Positions 1 to 60,424 are shown, counted from the first letter of the stretch. The stretch is DNA of 64,000 nucleotides from Unio delphinus (GCA_029339505.1 JAQISU010000167.1:2370501-2434500), one strand, 5' to 3'. Numbers and translations: made by a program. The notes: a model not told the origin generated them from the sequence alone.

Positions 1-428
1 TAATGGACGATAATAAACCAATATTGTGTAAGCCATATGTGCAACTGAGTCAAATCTTACTAAGTCAGTTACATTCCATATCACTTAAGAGATCCAATAT
101 TACAGTACTAGTACATTGTGTACATCATTGTAAGGCCATAGCAATTTCAATTTACTAAATATCTAAGCGACATAAAAGGGTTTAGTCACTTTTAGGTAAA
201 ATTGGTTTTAATTTTGAGGCGGCGGTCGAAATGATCAAGTCAGTTGTAGTGGTCTGACCGAACTGGGAACCCGAGCCAAAATGATTCCCTTAAATAGGAG
301 GCACCTTTTGGAGCCCTAAAACTGGCTTTTTTGTGCAGGTTACGATAACGTTCCACGGCATTCTTCAGCCTCCTTGAATTTAGCCTCTCTCCATTTTTCC
401 TGTCTGACGGTGTCTAGAAATAAAGTAG
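1..428. other. No gene seen (Polinton flank)
   Basis: I see no convincing coding frame, RNA gene or tandem repeat here. It precedes the minus-strand ORF cluster of the Polinton relic and may hold further decayed parts of it, or one of its ends. Confidence 0.3.
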
Positions 429-1120
429 TCATGTAGCTTGGACACGTATCTGACGGCTTTTGCTGTCAGGTGGGTGGGGTAATCCTGGAAGGCACTGAGA
501 GAGAATTCTTATCCAGTAGAGCCATTGTACGGGTATGGGAATGTAGGTGTCAAAGGATCTGTAGGTCAGGTATTTTACTGCATTGACGAAATGTCTCGCC
601 TTTTTCTTTACATCGTCAATAGCAGGGCTTAGCCCCATATCCCTGTATTGTTCTTCTACTTGTGGGTCGATAGCTTCCTCTGCTTCTTCTTCCTCTACAA
701 TTTCCTCGATTTTTTCGCTACTAGAGGAAGAAATTTCTAGATCCACAGCTAGCGTGTTAGCGTCCTCACAATTTGCATCCTGCCTTTGTGTTGTTATTGT
801 TGTTTTTATTCCGCTAACTGGGGCGGTTTTTCTCACAACTCTCTCTAATGTAACGAGTAATTGTTGGACCAAACTGCGATCCGGCGATTCTTCAGTAGCC
901 AACTGCATAGAGACGGACCCAGTGGTTGAATTTGCATCAACTTGTTCTGCTGCTGATTAGTAATGGGCGTAGTATGCTGACTACTGGCTGGCTGGGTCTG
1001 ATTCTTCTGCTGCCGCTGTCTGCCTCCTCTATATCTTTTGGGCCTTGAGTTTCCAGTATTTTCTTTGTCTAGGTCGTTGTTTGCCCAGAAGTTCTTTTCT
1101 ACTGTGCTTTTAAACTCCAT
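429..1120 (-). pseudogene. Unrecognised Polinton-associated protein, frameshifted
   Basis: Two overlapping minus-strand frames (845-1120 and 429-908) look like one protein of about 230 residues broken by a frameshift near 850-905. The upstream part is rich in Gln, Asn, Arg and Lys, including a basic patch (RPKRYRGGRQRQQK). The downstream part has a Ser run and an acidic run (EEIVEEEEAEEA), then a more ordered C-terminus rich in aromatic residues. It has the same strand as the capsid and integrase relics at 2.6-5.8 kb, so it is probably another structural gene of the same element. I do not recognise the family, and the host-gene alternative is weak because no splice structure is visible. Confidence 0.35.
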
Positions 1121-2190
1121 CCAGAGGCAACTAAGAAGCCAATGCTTGGGCAGGAATAATTTTCGTGGCTAGCTCTATCTGTAGTCTGACTTTCCTCTTT
1201 GTTCGCTGCCCACTATGGTCAGACTGAGAGAGAATTTTAAATTGATGACCCATTCACTCAGAGGGTTAATATTATCTGATTAATATCCTAACAGCGGGTT
1301 TGTTTCATTAATCGTGGGGACGGAATGGTGTCATGTCCCCACGCCTTATGTGGGATAAAGCGCACTAAAGACTGACTCGCTTTATGTGGTTTAAGCGCCG
1401 ACGCAATATAAAACATTGTTACGTTTATTTGTTGGGTCGGTATGCTATGATAGTTGATTTTAGAGTGAGGGATAGTGAGAAATCAATGAACATGTATAAA
1501 GAAAAGAAAACAAATGACAGGCACATTTCTCAAAACAGAACATTTGTTTATTCAAACAACAAACAACCAGCAGTTAACAATAAAACAACCATTTTTGACA
1601 AGGTTGACAACGTTGTGAAGTGAAGTGAGACTCCACTGACAGAAGTCATTGGGCAATTGATGTACACTATGTTTTCTAGTTAACGACAAAAAATAACCAT
1701 AATGGTCACAAAACCATCGATCTAATTTGTCATCGTTTCTGGAAGAGGTAAAATAAAAATAAGTCACCAAATATTTTAAAGAATATCCAAGACTGCATTG
1801 ATGAAGAAAATACACACAATAACGGCCACACACTATGGAATATGTGCCTTTTAAGTTCACATTATTGAATCGTGTCGTCTGAGCATTCTTCTCATAAAGT
1901 CTATGTTGTAGTCTTTTAAAGGTGGCAATCCACACGAATAAAAAAAATTCCACAGAAACTTCTTTAGGAAAGGAGACGGCTACCCAGTGGATTCATTGGA
2001 GATGACTGTCGTCCGTGTTAATGTCATAAGCTTGATGGTATTTAGGTTTGCGATGAGGTAGCTCATTTTAGCACACGACAGGTTTCCAAAAAGCAGCGTA
2101 CGAACTGTGTCTTCAAAAGGTAATAAAGTTCCCAGGTATTCATTTTTGGTGTTGTTTTGTTTTTCTGTTGTTGATTTCGAAGGTAACGAT
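1121..2190. other. Unassigned stretch within the Polinton relic
   Basis: No recognisable gene. An open minus-strand frame at 1552-1953 has an unconvincing composition with no domain I know. A short stem (CGTGGGGAC paired with GTCCCCACG, about 1313-1343) is present. It may be eroded intergenic or terminal sequence of the element. Confidence 0.25.
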
Positions 2191-2196
2191 AAGTCA

Positions 2197-2400
2197 TTAT
2201 TTCAGTCCAAAATTGTGCTTGAAAATCTCTGACAAGTAACCGTTTCTTCGCTCCGCACTCTGAGCCAAGAGATCTTCCATGTGATTGATCTCTAGAGCAA
2301 TCAATGGACGAGAGAAATCATCACGCAATTCTTTATACCACTTATGCAACACTGCTTCTTCCGAGATGAGCCTCCAAGCTTCGTTGATATACTCGTCCAA
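2197..2400 (-). pseudogene. Short ORF downstream of the capsid relic
   Basis: A 67-residue minus-strand frame of normal globular composition (Trp, Leu and charged residues evenly spread), lying about 200 bp downstream, in the transcription direction, of the major-capsid relic. It may be a fragment of a further element gene. I do not recognise it. Confidence 0.25.
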
Positions 2401-2599
2401 TTTGTATCATACATTTATCGTGTTGAAATTGCTTGAGGGGACCGATTTGACATCCATAGCAACATTTCGTGATCATTTCCGTAATGGTTCCTGCTAGGAG
2501 TTTGGCAAAACAGAAGACTAAATGTTGTTCATGTCCTAGTCATCTGTACTCATCATTATGTCCTCTTCGTCTTTGTTTTTGAGTTCTAATTCCACGGTA

Positions 2600-3560
2600 A
2601 CCTCCCATTCCATTTTCATAGAGTCTTCACCTTTCACACAGATATTAAAGTCTTCCATTACTTCTTTTAGTCCAGAATGAATGACTTCTCTCAAACTGTT
2701 GATTTCTATCGTATAATCAAATCAGGCATAAAGGATGACGTTCACCGTCTCAAGCAGAACTTTAGCAAACTGAAGTTCCACACAAATATGGCCGGATTTT
2801 ATAGGGTGGAAATGTCCATCGTCGCTGCCTTGGTCAGGAATGAAATTAAAAGCCCACAAAGCACAGCCTCTTGCATATGTATAATCTTCGTAGGTAATAC
2901 CCCGACTGGTGTTGGCTCCTAACTGTCTGGTGGCTTCATACAGGGATAAGTACGACCTCACGTAATTCACATTGACACTAAAGTCAGGTTCAAAGGATAT
3001 GGTACTCAACGTCTTACAATCGCAACTGACGTTCATCATGGACACCTCGTAGTGCTTAAAATCGAAAGATCTTGATTGGGGCTCCGTTGAAGGTTGCATT
3101 GCGTGGGTAACTGCCCTTGGAATAGATGATCTTCGATCTTGGATCGGAGTCTAGTGGCTATGGTGAAAGTTTTCACCTCTACGAGTTGTATCGGACACTT
3201 GGTGGTCGTTGTGCTCAAAGTGTGACTATTGTCGTTTCCCACTTTATGTAAAACTTCCACGCGTCGCACGTAGAGTGTAGCTTCCTGGACGTAGGGTTTT
3301 TAATCGGCAACACCAGTCATCAGGTGAACATCCACGCCGTTCATCAAATACTTCTCTTGTAACAAGTAGTTCAAATGCAAGCTTTCAAGGAATTTGTGCG
3401 TCGAATCCCTAATGGGTGAAATCTGTATGTGCCACTTCATGCCCGCTGTGTTAGGTTTCCATACCACGCAATCATTTTTCCGTACGTCAAGAGATCTTCC
3501 AATTATACTCAATAAGGGTAAATATACATGCCGCTGCTGAATAGTTTGTTATTAAAGAAG
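2600..3560 (-). pseudogene. Polinton/Maverick major capsid protein relic (double jelly-roll, F54H12.2-like)
   Basis: Several minus-strand frames in order resemble the metazoan Polinton protein annotated 'uncharacterized F54H12.2-like', the double-jelly-roll major capsid protein. Frame 3300-3512 contains the family-like piece EKYLMNGVDVHL. Frame 3036-3269 contains RRVEVL and VEVKTFTI followed by a FQGQLP motif. Frame 2722-3099 contains FDFKHYEV, a long middle block, and ends in VNVILYA. After an in-frame stop the sequence continues with FDYTIEI, as in the family's C-terminus. At least two frameshifts and several stops break it, so it cannot make a capsid protein. In the family this protein would build an icosahedral shell. 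The assignment is from remembered family motifs; a profile search of the three frames would confirm it. Confidence 0.72.
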
Positions 3561-3602
3561 AAATTCACTTTGTTGCATGAAATTGTTGACGGGAGCGACT
3601 GC

Positions 3603-3990
3603 TTAATCAGCATCTAGATCACTACCATCCATTTTGTTCACTTGACTTTCAGGTACAAGTAACTGCTGTTCAGTATCAACCTGTTCCTCATTTTTAGTCT
3701 TTCTAACTCTGGGGATGTTAAGTCCTCTAGAAGGGTGTCTTCGTCGTCTCTTTCTACCCTGTACTTGCTGTGGCATTTGGGAAGCAGGAATATCTGATTG
3801 GGCACCGTCTAAGGTATTTATACGAGCTTCTCACCGACCCAAAATGTCTTTATCCGTTCGAAGCAATACATTTGTGCCTGCCCTCAAGAAAGCTTCTTGA
3901 GGGTATTGCTTGTCGATGAAGAAATTCTTTGCCGTGTGGCAATGCAGCATCTTTCAAGGCGTGCAATCGAAACGGGGGACACCGAAAGAA
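3603..3990 (-). pseudogene. Small basic Polinton ORF upstream of the capsid gene
   Basis: A minus-strand frame ending with TAA at 3603-3605 can be followed upstream to about 3960, broken by one in-frame TGA near 3830. It contains the piece YPQEAFLRAGTNVLLR, then a strongly basic segment (GRKRRRRHPSRG) and an acidic, Gln-rich tail. It sits directly upstream of the capsid relic on the same strand. A small virion or DNA-associated protein of the element is plausible from composition and position only; I do not recognise a family. Confidence 0.4.
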
Positions 3991-4059
3991 AGGTAGAATT
4001 TGATATATCTCCTAAACCATGTCCTTGCTATCGAGAGATTCCTCAGTACACTGGATACA

Positions 4060-4300
4060 TAACTTAAAACTCGATAGAGAATCGTTTTTACAAATGGAGC
4101 TGAACGACAGTGACTCTACCTTTGGATAATGGAATATTTGGTCTCAGATCTCCTTTTATAGCAATGTTGACAGTGTCAAAATACGGCTTACTAGCGGGAA
4201 AATAGTGAGGATGTACAAACGTGATATGTGTTTTCACTTTCCTCGTCAGTGACTGTGGTAGAATTCACTTTGAAAAGAACGACACGAAGTAACGGTACGA
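4060..4300 (-). pseudogene. Probable Polinton minor-capsid C-terminal fragment
   Basis: One minus-strand frame reads HPHYFPASKPYFDTVNIAI, then a Gly/Pro turn, and ends in a strand-like TVVQLHL. This resembles the conserved C-terminal end of a Polinton structural protein that lies beside the capsid gene (pattern: hydrophobic-Y-[FY]-P, FDT-hydrophobic, final beta-strand). Only this piece is visible and flanking frames contain stops. The hAT MITE at 4315 lies immediately upstream in the transcription direction. Alternative: chance resemblance in decayed sequence. Confidence 0.4.
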
Positions 4301-4314
4301 TGGTGTGTCCCACA

Positions 4315-4787
4315 TAGGGCATAACCGATTAGCATTTATCTACCGATTTCCGATTCCGGATTTTGAGCATGAAATTTTTCCGATTCCGGATACGATTCAA
4401 TTAATCGGAAAATACTATATCCGTATTTTTTTTTCTAAAAAATTTCATCTTCCGTTTCCGGGTTTCTGGTATCTGGTTTTGCCGTGTCTAGCATGTTACT
4501 TAGTACTTTACCATATCCGGCTTCATTTCCGGTTTTTACCCGCCAGTTCAAATAGATTGCCTCACAGCGTGGTTGTGTTGACCATATTGGACTTTTCTGA
4601 CTTCTTATTTAACTTTATTAACGCACTATCGAATGACACGCAGTGTTAGACACGGTGCTATAGAAATTCAACTTTATTATTTTTATTATCCGAACCGGTC
4701 GTTCCTGCCTTGTCCGACTCCGATTAATCGGAGGTTCATACTATCCGGTGGAATCCGATTTCCGGATCAAAAGTCGGTTATGCCCTA
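4315..4787. mobile_element. hAT-type MITE inserted in the Polinton relic
   Basis: Perfect 14 bp terminal inverted repeats TAGGGCATAACCGA (4315-4328 and, inverted, 4774-4787). They are flanked by GTCCCACA (4307-4314) and GTCCCACG (4788-4795), an 8 bp target duplication with one difference. Repeated CCGATTCCGGAT-like subterminal motifs lie inside both ends. 473 bp with no transposase: a non-autonomous element. An 8 bp duplication and ends beginning YAGGG fit the hAT superfamily. Confidence 0.85.
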
Positions 4788-4794
4788 GTCCCAC

Positions 4795-5790
4795 GCGTAC
4801 TTCAACTTCTCTGACACGGCGTGTTCACACTTTATTCGTTCGAGAATGCTTTCGATGTCGTACACTTCGTCTTCTTTTTTTATCACGCGTTGTAACTCGA
4901 GTAAGTGAATGGTTCTTTTCAACACTTGTCTTCTAATTCAAAGACGGCAGGATGATGGCCACGCACACGTCCAGTGACATGAAACACTTGGGTGGTCCAG
5001 TTGGGTAAGTAAACTTTGTCGAAAGTGCTTTTGGATTTTCCAAAACAACACTTTTCATGGGGAAAGCCACCATCAGGTACTTACCAAACAGGTGCTAAAA
5101 CAGTCACTTCTTTGTCGGGAGTCACTTCTTGCAGGGCACGTCTGATGCTCCCATGGTAAGATTGGTTGTACGCTTGGACTAGGTGCGGTAAGATGTCGAT
5201 AAATTTGAGAATGTGTTGATGCGTACAATATTTCCACATGCGTTCTTTCAATGTGCGGTGAAAACGTTCCACGATGCTGCCCTTGGTTTCGTAACTCTAG
5301 ATTGTGACAAAATGAATGTCACGTTTTTTTAATTCTAGTTGGAAAGCTTGGTTCAGAAATTTGGTACCTTTGTCGGTTTGACATCGAAGTGAGTGACGAA
5401 TACCAGTTTGAGTGCTCGCATTAACTCACTGCTTGATTTGTAAATTATTGGCACGACCCAGGCAAATTTGGAAAAGACATCGATGACACAAAAACAAATA
5501 TTTGTAGTCACGACTGTAAGAGGCCAAATGAGATGCATCGGCTTAATAGACATTCCATCGATGATCGATACCTTCCACTCTTGACAATTTTCGTCGAATG
5601 GCTTTGTGTAAAGTCTACGTGGCTTTTTCTTGTAACCATCGTCGCACTTGAGGTAAACGGAGAACTTTCAGGTAGGCTTTGGCAGCACGATACATGTACT
5701 GAACTCCTCCGTAACCTTCAGGATGGGCTGGATCATAGTAAATGATGGCTAATATTCTCCATTTTTTAAAAAGTCACCCACTCATCGCTG
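4795..5790 (-). pseudogene. Polinton retroviral-like integrase relic
   Basis: In minus-strand order the parts of a Polinton (rve-type) integrase appear in several frames. The N-terminal part has YYDPAHPEGYGGVQ and a following LHK piece. The core frame 5353-5553 carries CVIDVFSKFAWVVPI, the strand around the first catalytic Asp and the conserved FSKxAWxxP. Frame 5081-5272 carries ERFHRTLKERMW, the stretch holding the third catalytic residue, and HLVQAYNQSYH. A C-terminal piece has LQRVIKKEDEVYDIESIL, as in the family's chromo-like end. The integrase would join element DNA ends to the target. Stops and frameshifts make this copy dead, and the hAT MITE sits at its 3' end. Start and end are approximate. 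Confidence 0.8.
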
Positions 5791-5799
5791 ATGCTACTT

Positions 5800-6470
5800 T
5801 AGACGGGGACAAATGGTTTCGAAACGGCTTTACGTCTCTGATGTGCCACATCAGTAGACGTTGATAGCAGTGGTGGTGGCGGTTGTGGCGGTAATGGGAT
5901 GGCTTTGGTCTTCTTTTCTTTTTATCACTTCTTGTTTGCCTTCTTTCATTTTTACTTCTGTCGAATGAGACATCGACATCATCTTTCTAACCCAAGATTT
6001 CAGTTCTTCTCTTTGAGGGGTGGGTGAAAGTTAACAACGACACTACTATGAATGGGAGCTGCTGAGAATGTTTGAAAGATTTCTAGTACCTCTTCTTTCT
6101 CAGGCATGTATGGAGCTGCCGCTGTCTCGACCGCTAGGGGTCGGGTGTGGTGATGGACTATTTTATCAGAGCCTTAAAATCATTCAGAGTCGGCAGAGCT
6201 GTTTCGTCCACTGCTTTCTGATGAAAAGGTTGCAGTCGTTGCAATATATGACCGTACCTTTGTGCTATGTCTCTGTTTCTGTTTCGAATAAATCTTTGCG
6301 ATCCATGAGCGATTGCAATTCGTGTTGTAACTGGGACATCTCGGTCAAATAAAAACTGGGTGGTAAATGCGGGGTTCATTGTTCTTGCCATCAATGGTAT
6401 TCCATCCATCATTTGTGAGGTACTAAAACCAGGTTTCGTCTTTCCATTCGATTCCAATGGTCACGTCTGA
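5800..6470 (-). pseudogene. Unrecognised ORF upstream of the integrase relic
   Basis: Minus-strand frame 6158-6457 encodes 99 residues with several Arg-Asn and Arg-Asp pairs (FIRNRNRDIAQRYGHILQR). A continuation in broken frames, including a Lys/Arg-rich stretch, leads towards the integrase start. It may be a distinct small element protein. No family recognised. Confidence 0.3.
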
Positions 6471-6869
6471 GACTGTTTAACTGCAGAGGTCCCTTTTATT
6501 TTCTTGCTTCTTTTTTTATCTTGCTCTCATGGGTCCTCCCAAGATTGTTTCCAGTACTCATTTCGGCAAGGATCCTAACAACATGTGTAACATATATACA
6601 TCCGCGTTGCACCTACATTTTTGTTTTTCGTTTGACGAATGGGTATTTTATTTCAGACCATTTGGCGAAGAACGTGTCGATGCTTGGCTAAGCATATTTT
6701 TTCTGCTGTGGAGACAAAGGTATCCTGCCTTTCAAGACATTCAGGTAACATTCACACACGGTATATACATCTTTGGAGGATGTTTAAAGTTGTTTTCGCA
6801 TGGGTGGAAGGGCGATGGACAGGACGGACAGCACGTCCCACTGTTTGGCTAAACTAGGAGAATGTCCTT

Positions 6870-7680
6870 GACTAAATCGGGACGGCTCTTGCTTGGACAA
6901 ATCCAGTAACCTCTGTAACATCCCCGATCTCGCTTGGACTTTGATTTTGGAAGCAGGTCATTTGTAAGCAGGTGCCACTGCAGTCAAAGAGGAGGAGGGT
7001 GTCGCCGTTGGAGAAGACGTTTTTGGAGCCGCGAGGTTCCATTGCTTTATCAAACGAGGAAAAACGGGTGAGAAATTGGGCTTGGCTGGCATCAATAGCA
7101 AAGGAGAAGCAGAAGAACGTGATGCTACTGGAGACGCGTTCACTGTCGCAGTAGGATGTAACATGTAACATCTTGCGGTAAGAAGCTGTTTTCTGGGGTG
7201 CTTTTTGGGAGCATTTAAAAAAAAAGTCTGCAGGTTTTTCTTTTTCTTTTTATGTTGCTGTAATCTGGTCTTGACACAACTGCTCGTTTTCTTTTCTGGG
7301 TCTGTTGGGCTATCTCGGGAGTGGAAATTTTTCTTGGTGAGGACCTTGGGGCCTTGTGATCATATTTTAAAGAGGGAACAAATGATAAAATCTTGAGAAC
7401 GGCTACCTCCAAGTTTATTTGCTGTTTGGTTTGAGTGTCATTGAGAGGATCGGTCAGTTGCGTCTTGGCTACTTTGGTTCTCTCAAGAAAGCGTTTGGTT
7501 TGATGTGGAATGTGAATGATGCCTAGAAATAATATGTGTTATCACCGTAAACCTTCGCAAGTCGTCTTTGAAACTGGCTTCTAAGACACGAGCACATATT
7601 TGTGGATTTTGTTTACGCAACTGATGCCGTACAAGGCACGAATCAATTTGACGGAAAGGTGAGATGAATAAAGGTCATAT
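6870..7680 (-). pseudogene. Pro/Ser/Thr-rich and basic ORFs at the upstream end of the Polinton relic
   Basis: Minus-strand frames 6872-7171 and 6958-7164 are overlapping readings of one Pro/Ser/Thr/Ala-rich stretch. Frame 7215-7412 has clusters of basic residues (QKRKRAVV, NIKRKRK). About 7420-7680 continues with order-like composition, including a piece QICARVLEASFKDDLRRF. The mixture resembles a DNA-associated or core protein, but I do not recognise it, and the frames are broken. It marks the last visible coding trace of the element in this direction. Confidence 0.3.
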
Positions 7681-7784
7681 TGATAGTTTGAGAAAGATCC
7701 TAAGATTTGTTGTTGCTGTTGTTGTTATATCGACGTATGGGACGTGTACACGACAGGTCCTTCCTCTTGGCACAAGTGGTGCCT

Positions 7785-8170
7785 AGATTCTCACCCATGT
7801 TAATGTTCCCCTATGTTAAATTCCCTTTGTCCATATCATTCCCAGGGCGTGTTTCTTTTACAGTCCCAATATTCACATGTTCAATTCCCACTGTATGTAA
7901 ACGTTCCCAGGACGATTTCAAAAGTTGTGTCCGTAAACGTTCCTAAGAAGGGGGTCTGTAATGTGTTTTCCTATTGTCCGTAGGGTATCACACTTGCACA
8001 GTGTAACGGTTGAGATGTGTCAGAATAAGTAAGTATACCTGTATCTGTCTGAATATAGTACATAATGTAACGATTGACATGGGTCTGGTATAATCAGATC
8101 TCTCCGAATACCATGCATAGTGTAACGGTCGAGATGGGGCTGGTATTATTAAACCGATATATGTCTAAAT
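7785..8170. repeat. Diverged short tandem repeats
   Basis: 7785-7950 has an irregular repetition of GTTCCCA-type words. 7995-8170 holds about three diverged copies of a ~65 bp unit containing GTGTAACGGTTGAGATG. No gene seen. Confidence 0.5.
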
Positions 8171-8215
8171 ATTGTTGAGACTAGTTGAATATGCATCCTT
8201 TTCTTTACCTGTATA

Positions 8216-8328
<113 letters not shown>

Positions 8329-8884
8329 GTCAGTTTGTCAGTCTATCTTTATAGTATTGCGTCTAGTTACGTAGCTTACTATCTACATATAATGTAAAAC
8401 CCGAATGTTAAATAGATGCTACTGATTATTCCTACTGATTATTCCTACAAGGGAAGTCAGGACTCTCTGTCTATGAAAATACAAGGTTGTTTCTTCTCTG
8501 CAAACCCAGACTGGCCGTTAGTTTAGCCAAAATGATCTAAGTTTCCAATGCAGCAACGAGTAGAGATGGTTTGTACATACACACATTGCAATTATCCAGA
8601 TAAATTCAAGTTATATGTCAAAAGGGAACATCTTAAATGTTGTTGTTTTGTTTGTTTCTTTAACCATGGCGCATTTTCGAATTGATTGTCTTTACTTTTG
8701 ATGTGTTTGTGCATCAAGTTAAAACAAAAGATAAAAAAAACTCCAAACACGTTATAAATATAATACCGCACAATTTGCACATGTTCAATTAGGTATACAT
8801 ATTGTCAAGGGCGGCCCTGTAATAGTTGCCAGCTACTGGCGCCTTAATGGGACCACGCAATCGCCCTTCCCCACTCCTAATTTG

Positions 8885-9077
8885 CAGAGGCGTAGCTAGG
8901 GGGCGGGGGGCAGTGGGGTACACATGTCCCCGGGCGCCAAGGTACAGGGGCGCCAAAATGAGGCTTGCAACGTTACATTATAATAAGTAAACAAGGGTAA
9001 TAAATCGGTCACAAGATCGCTGGGGCGCCAATTTTATAGTTCGTCCCCGGGCGCAAAATATCATCGCTACGCCTCTG
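8885..9077. mobile_element. hAT-type MITE, CAGAGGCGTAGC family
   Basis: Perfect 12 bp ends CAGAGGCGTAGC and GCTACGCCTCTG, flanked by exact 8 bp duplications CTAATTTG (8877-8884 and 9078-9085). The interior has CCCCGGGCGCC words shared with the relative at 16,531-16,812. Non-autonomous, 193 bp. Confidence 0.92.
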
Positions 9078-9204
9078 CTAATTTGTGCGTGCTAGGTAGA
9101 TGTTGAGTTCGAATGACGGGCTGACATGCATATAGCTGCATCGAAGTTAAGGGTGCAATTTACGTTGAATTGAAGATGCTCACCCTGTCATGGGTTACAC
9201 TACG

Positions 9205-9635
9205 TACAAAAATACCCCTCCCCGCTACTTAATGACAACTACGCACAAAACTACCCCTCCCCGCTACTTAATGACACTACGCACAAAAATACCCCTCCCC
9301 GCTACTTAATGACACTACGCACAAAACTACCCCTCCCCGCTACTGAGACTACGCATACAAAAACCACGATCTCACTATTTAATGACACTAAGCACAAAAA
9401 TACCCCTCCCCGCTACTTAATGACAACCACGTACAAAAGATACCCCTCCCCGCATCTTAATGACAACTACGCACAAAAATTACCTCTCCTCGCTACTTAA
9501 AAACACTACACACATAAAAAAAATACCCCTCCCCGCTACTTAATGACAACTACGCACAAAAGATACCCCTCCCCACTACTTAATGACAACTACGCACAAT
9601 TAGTACCTCTCCCTGCTACTTAATGGCAACTACAG
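9205..9635. repeat. C-rich minisatellite, ~38 bp unit
   Basis: About eleven tandem copies of a unit containing ACCCCTCCCCGCTACTTAAT and ACTACGCACAAAA, with small length changes. The plus strand is C-rich, the other G-rich. Confidence 0.9.
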
Positions 9636-9639
9636 TACA

Positions 9640-10509
9640 TAAACAAGTATAGCACATAATGGACTGACCATTTAAGTTCTGTGGTGGGTAAGATTTTCAT
9701 TGGCTTTGAAACAGCTTTAAGATTTCAGCTCTGAATTATAAATAAATACACGATTTGTATCCCTTACATTAGTTTAAGATCCCCACCCCACCCACCCCAA
9801 AAAAAGAACAATAAATAAAGTAAAATAAATTATCATGAGTTAAAATAACAAAAACATATCAACAAGCAACAAAATCAAAATGGTTGATCCCAACATTCGA
9901 CTGGTCATGCAATGTATTTTGGCGAGTGTTTGGACAGAATATATCGTCCAAGCAGTAATGTTTTGCCGCGAAGAAGAAAGTCAATCTGTAACGACAATTA
10001 TGAATTGAAGTGTCATAAGTTGTTCCATCCTACCGTCTGTCTATCTGAAACGTCATATATTTTTCTGTCGGTGTGGATGTCCGTTAAACGTTTTATCCAG
10101 GTAGAGATTATCAATAGGAACAATACGGTATACACCTGCATAATATTACCTTGATCGTATAAAGTTTGTAAGACTTCTAAACCTAGTCACACTTACATGT
10201 ATACAAAATGTCACATTACAACAAACACATTTAATAATTCGAACCTGAGGCATTAGACTGTCTCTAAGTATTTTTGCCCGTCTATGTGGTGTTATTAAAA
10301 CCGTCATTTTTTTTTCTTTGGACAACTCACGTGTTAAAGAGATATACATGTCTGCAATGTATGATTTTGTACTGCAAATAAACCTATACTGACTTACTAG
10401 ACAAGGAAGTGTTAAAACGCCGCCATTTTTCAACGACTGTGTTATCATTGTGAATATAATACCAACAGTATAGCGTGTGAGATACAAGAGGAAGAGAGCT
10501 GGTGCGAAG
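9640..10509 (+). promoter_or_regulatory. Presumed 5' flank and 5' UTR of the PSTPIP-like gene
   Basis: This stretch precedes the ATG at 10,510. I see no convincing TATA box, CpG-rich island or upstream coding exon. The first ATG context (GAAG-ATG-A) has a purine at -3. Assignment rests only on position; the real transcription start could be further upstream across an untranslated exon. Confidence 0.3.
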
Positions 10510-58794
<48,285 letters not shown>

Positions 58795-58959
58795 GTAGGG
58801 GCTTTGAGTTAAAGGAAGAGTGTCTTTCCTTATTTTGCCAGTGCAGTGCATGTAAGTCCACCCACATGTCTGAGCTTGGTCAGATGGCATGTTTGCACAG
58901 GTGCATGGGACATTTTTCATATATGAAGGATACCTTTGCTATCCATACACGACTGTAAT

Positions 58960-59940
58960 GCCATTCTTGTCACTGACTAGCCACTCAAACTGTCCATCCG
59001 GCAGCAATCCACAATCACAACATGGGAAATCTGTAATTTTAGTGACCTGTGCTGTAGACAGGCTGGCTAGGTATAAAGTAATCTGCCTGTTTTGCCATAT
59101 GAACAAACCAGACAGTCACCTGAGTCAGCCAACCAACCTTCAACTGGGTAATCCATCCAGCTGGCACTTAGTCTATCCATCCAGTGAATAACTGAGCTGA
59201 CCAGCCAATACACTATCAGCTTCAAAGCAGCATGGAAGAAATTTACTGAGTTTAGCCAATCTTTGAGTGCCAACAATGTAGTATGTGAACCAGACCAATA
59301 AGGTGAATGATTAGTAGAGTTATTAAATAAGGATGAACATACCTTCTTCCATTGGCAACCTAGTGGATATAAGTTCCCATACACACCTGGTTGTCTAAAC
59401 AGCCCAGTGGGGATAAGTCCTCTGCATATCTGGTTATGGCCTTTGGACCTGGAAGTATGAATGCATAGGATATTTGTTGGATCTTGATAATTCAAATCAC
59501 CATGCTCTCATACTGTACACCAATGCATTAGCTGCGGATGAGCCAATCCAACCATTCTGCCTAGAGACCATAGATCTATCACTTCAGCGAGTCATGTTGC
59601 ATATCAGTCAACCAACAGTTCTGGGGTAGGTTGATTTAATGTATATAGATCATTTTGTACTTATGCTGCATATTATACACTAGTACTTCCAGAACCAAAA
59701 TTGTCCAGCTAACATTTTTACATACTATCTGGCAACTGAGCTGACCATTCAGCACACACTTTGCCCATCCATAAAGGGAAAAGGTCATGCCTGAACCCCA
59801 CTGCAGAATTGGCTGGCAAGTAATTTTTCTCACAACATATCCATTTGATAGATACAGTGATCATTTGGATATGATAGCAGTGACTCTTCCATGTCTTCAG
59901 GAATTTTCAACATGGACATGGAGGTAGTGCCTGAAAAATG
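58960..59940. other. Sequence after exon 13, nothing identified
   Basis: Less AT-rich than its surroundings, with recurring CAGCCAACC/GGCTGGC words, perhaps an old repeat. Frame 59,067-59,495 (minus) has no recognised domain. Confidence 0.3.
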
Positions 59941-59944
59941 TGGG

Positions 59945-60235
59945 AATGACTTAGCATAGGCATATCTCATACTGATGACTTAGCATAGACATATCTCATA
60001 CTGATGACTTAGCATAGGCATATCTCATACTGATGACTTAGCATAGGCATATCTCATACTGATGACTTAGCATAGACATATCTCATACTGATGACTTAGC
60101 ATAGACATATCTCATACTGATGACTTAGCATAGGCATATCTCATACTGATGACTTAGCGCAGGCATATCTCATAATGATGACTTAGCATAGGCATATCTC
60201 ATACTGATGACTTAGCATAGGCATATCTCATAATG
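59945..60235. repeat. 29 bp minisatellite, 10 copies
   Basis: Unit: GATGACTTAGCATAGGCATA, TCTCATACT. Confidence 0.96.
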
Positions 60236-60424
60236 AAACAGTCTGAATTCAGCTTTAAAGTATCTTTTGAGGAAATTAATCATGTATTGATAGCTTCCTA
60301 ATTCCTACGACTACCAACTGCAAGAAAAGTCTATAAGTATAAGACTTTGATACACTTGAAAAGTAAGGGCAAATATATCTCATTCTTTGTACTACCACAT
60401 TAGTCAAAGATATCAGAACATCTG

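Noticed and set aside
4305..4649. 114-residue plus ORF
   Set aside because: Lies within the hAT MITE; no transposase similarity and composition follows the subterminal repeats.
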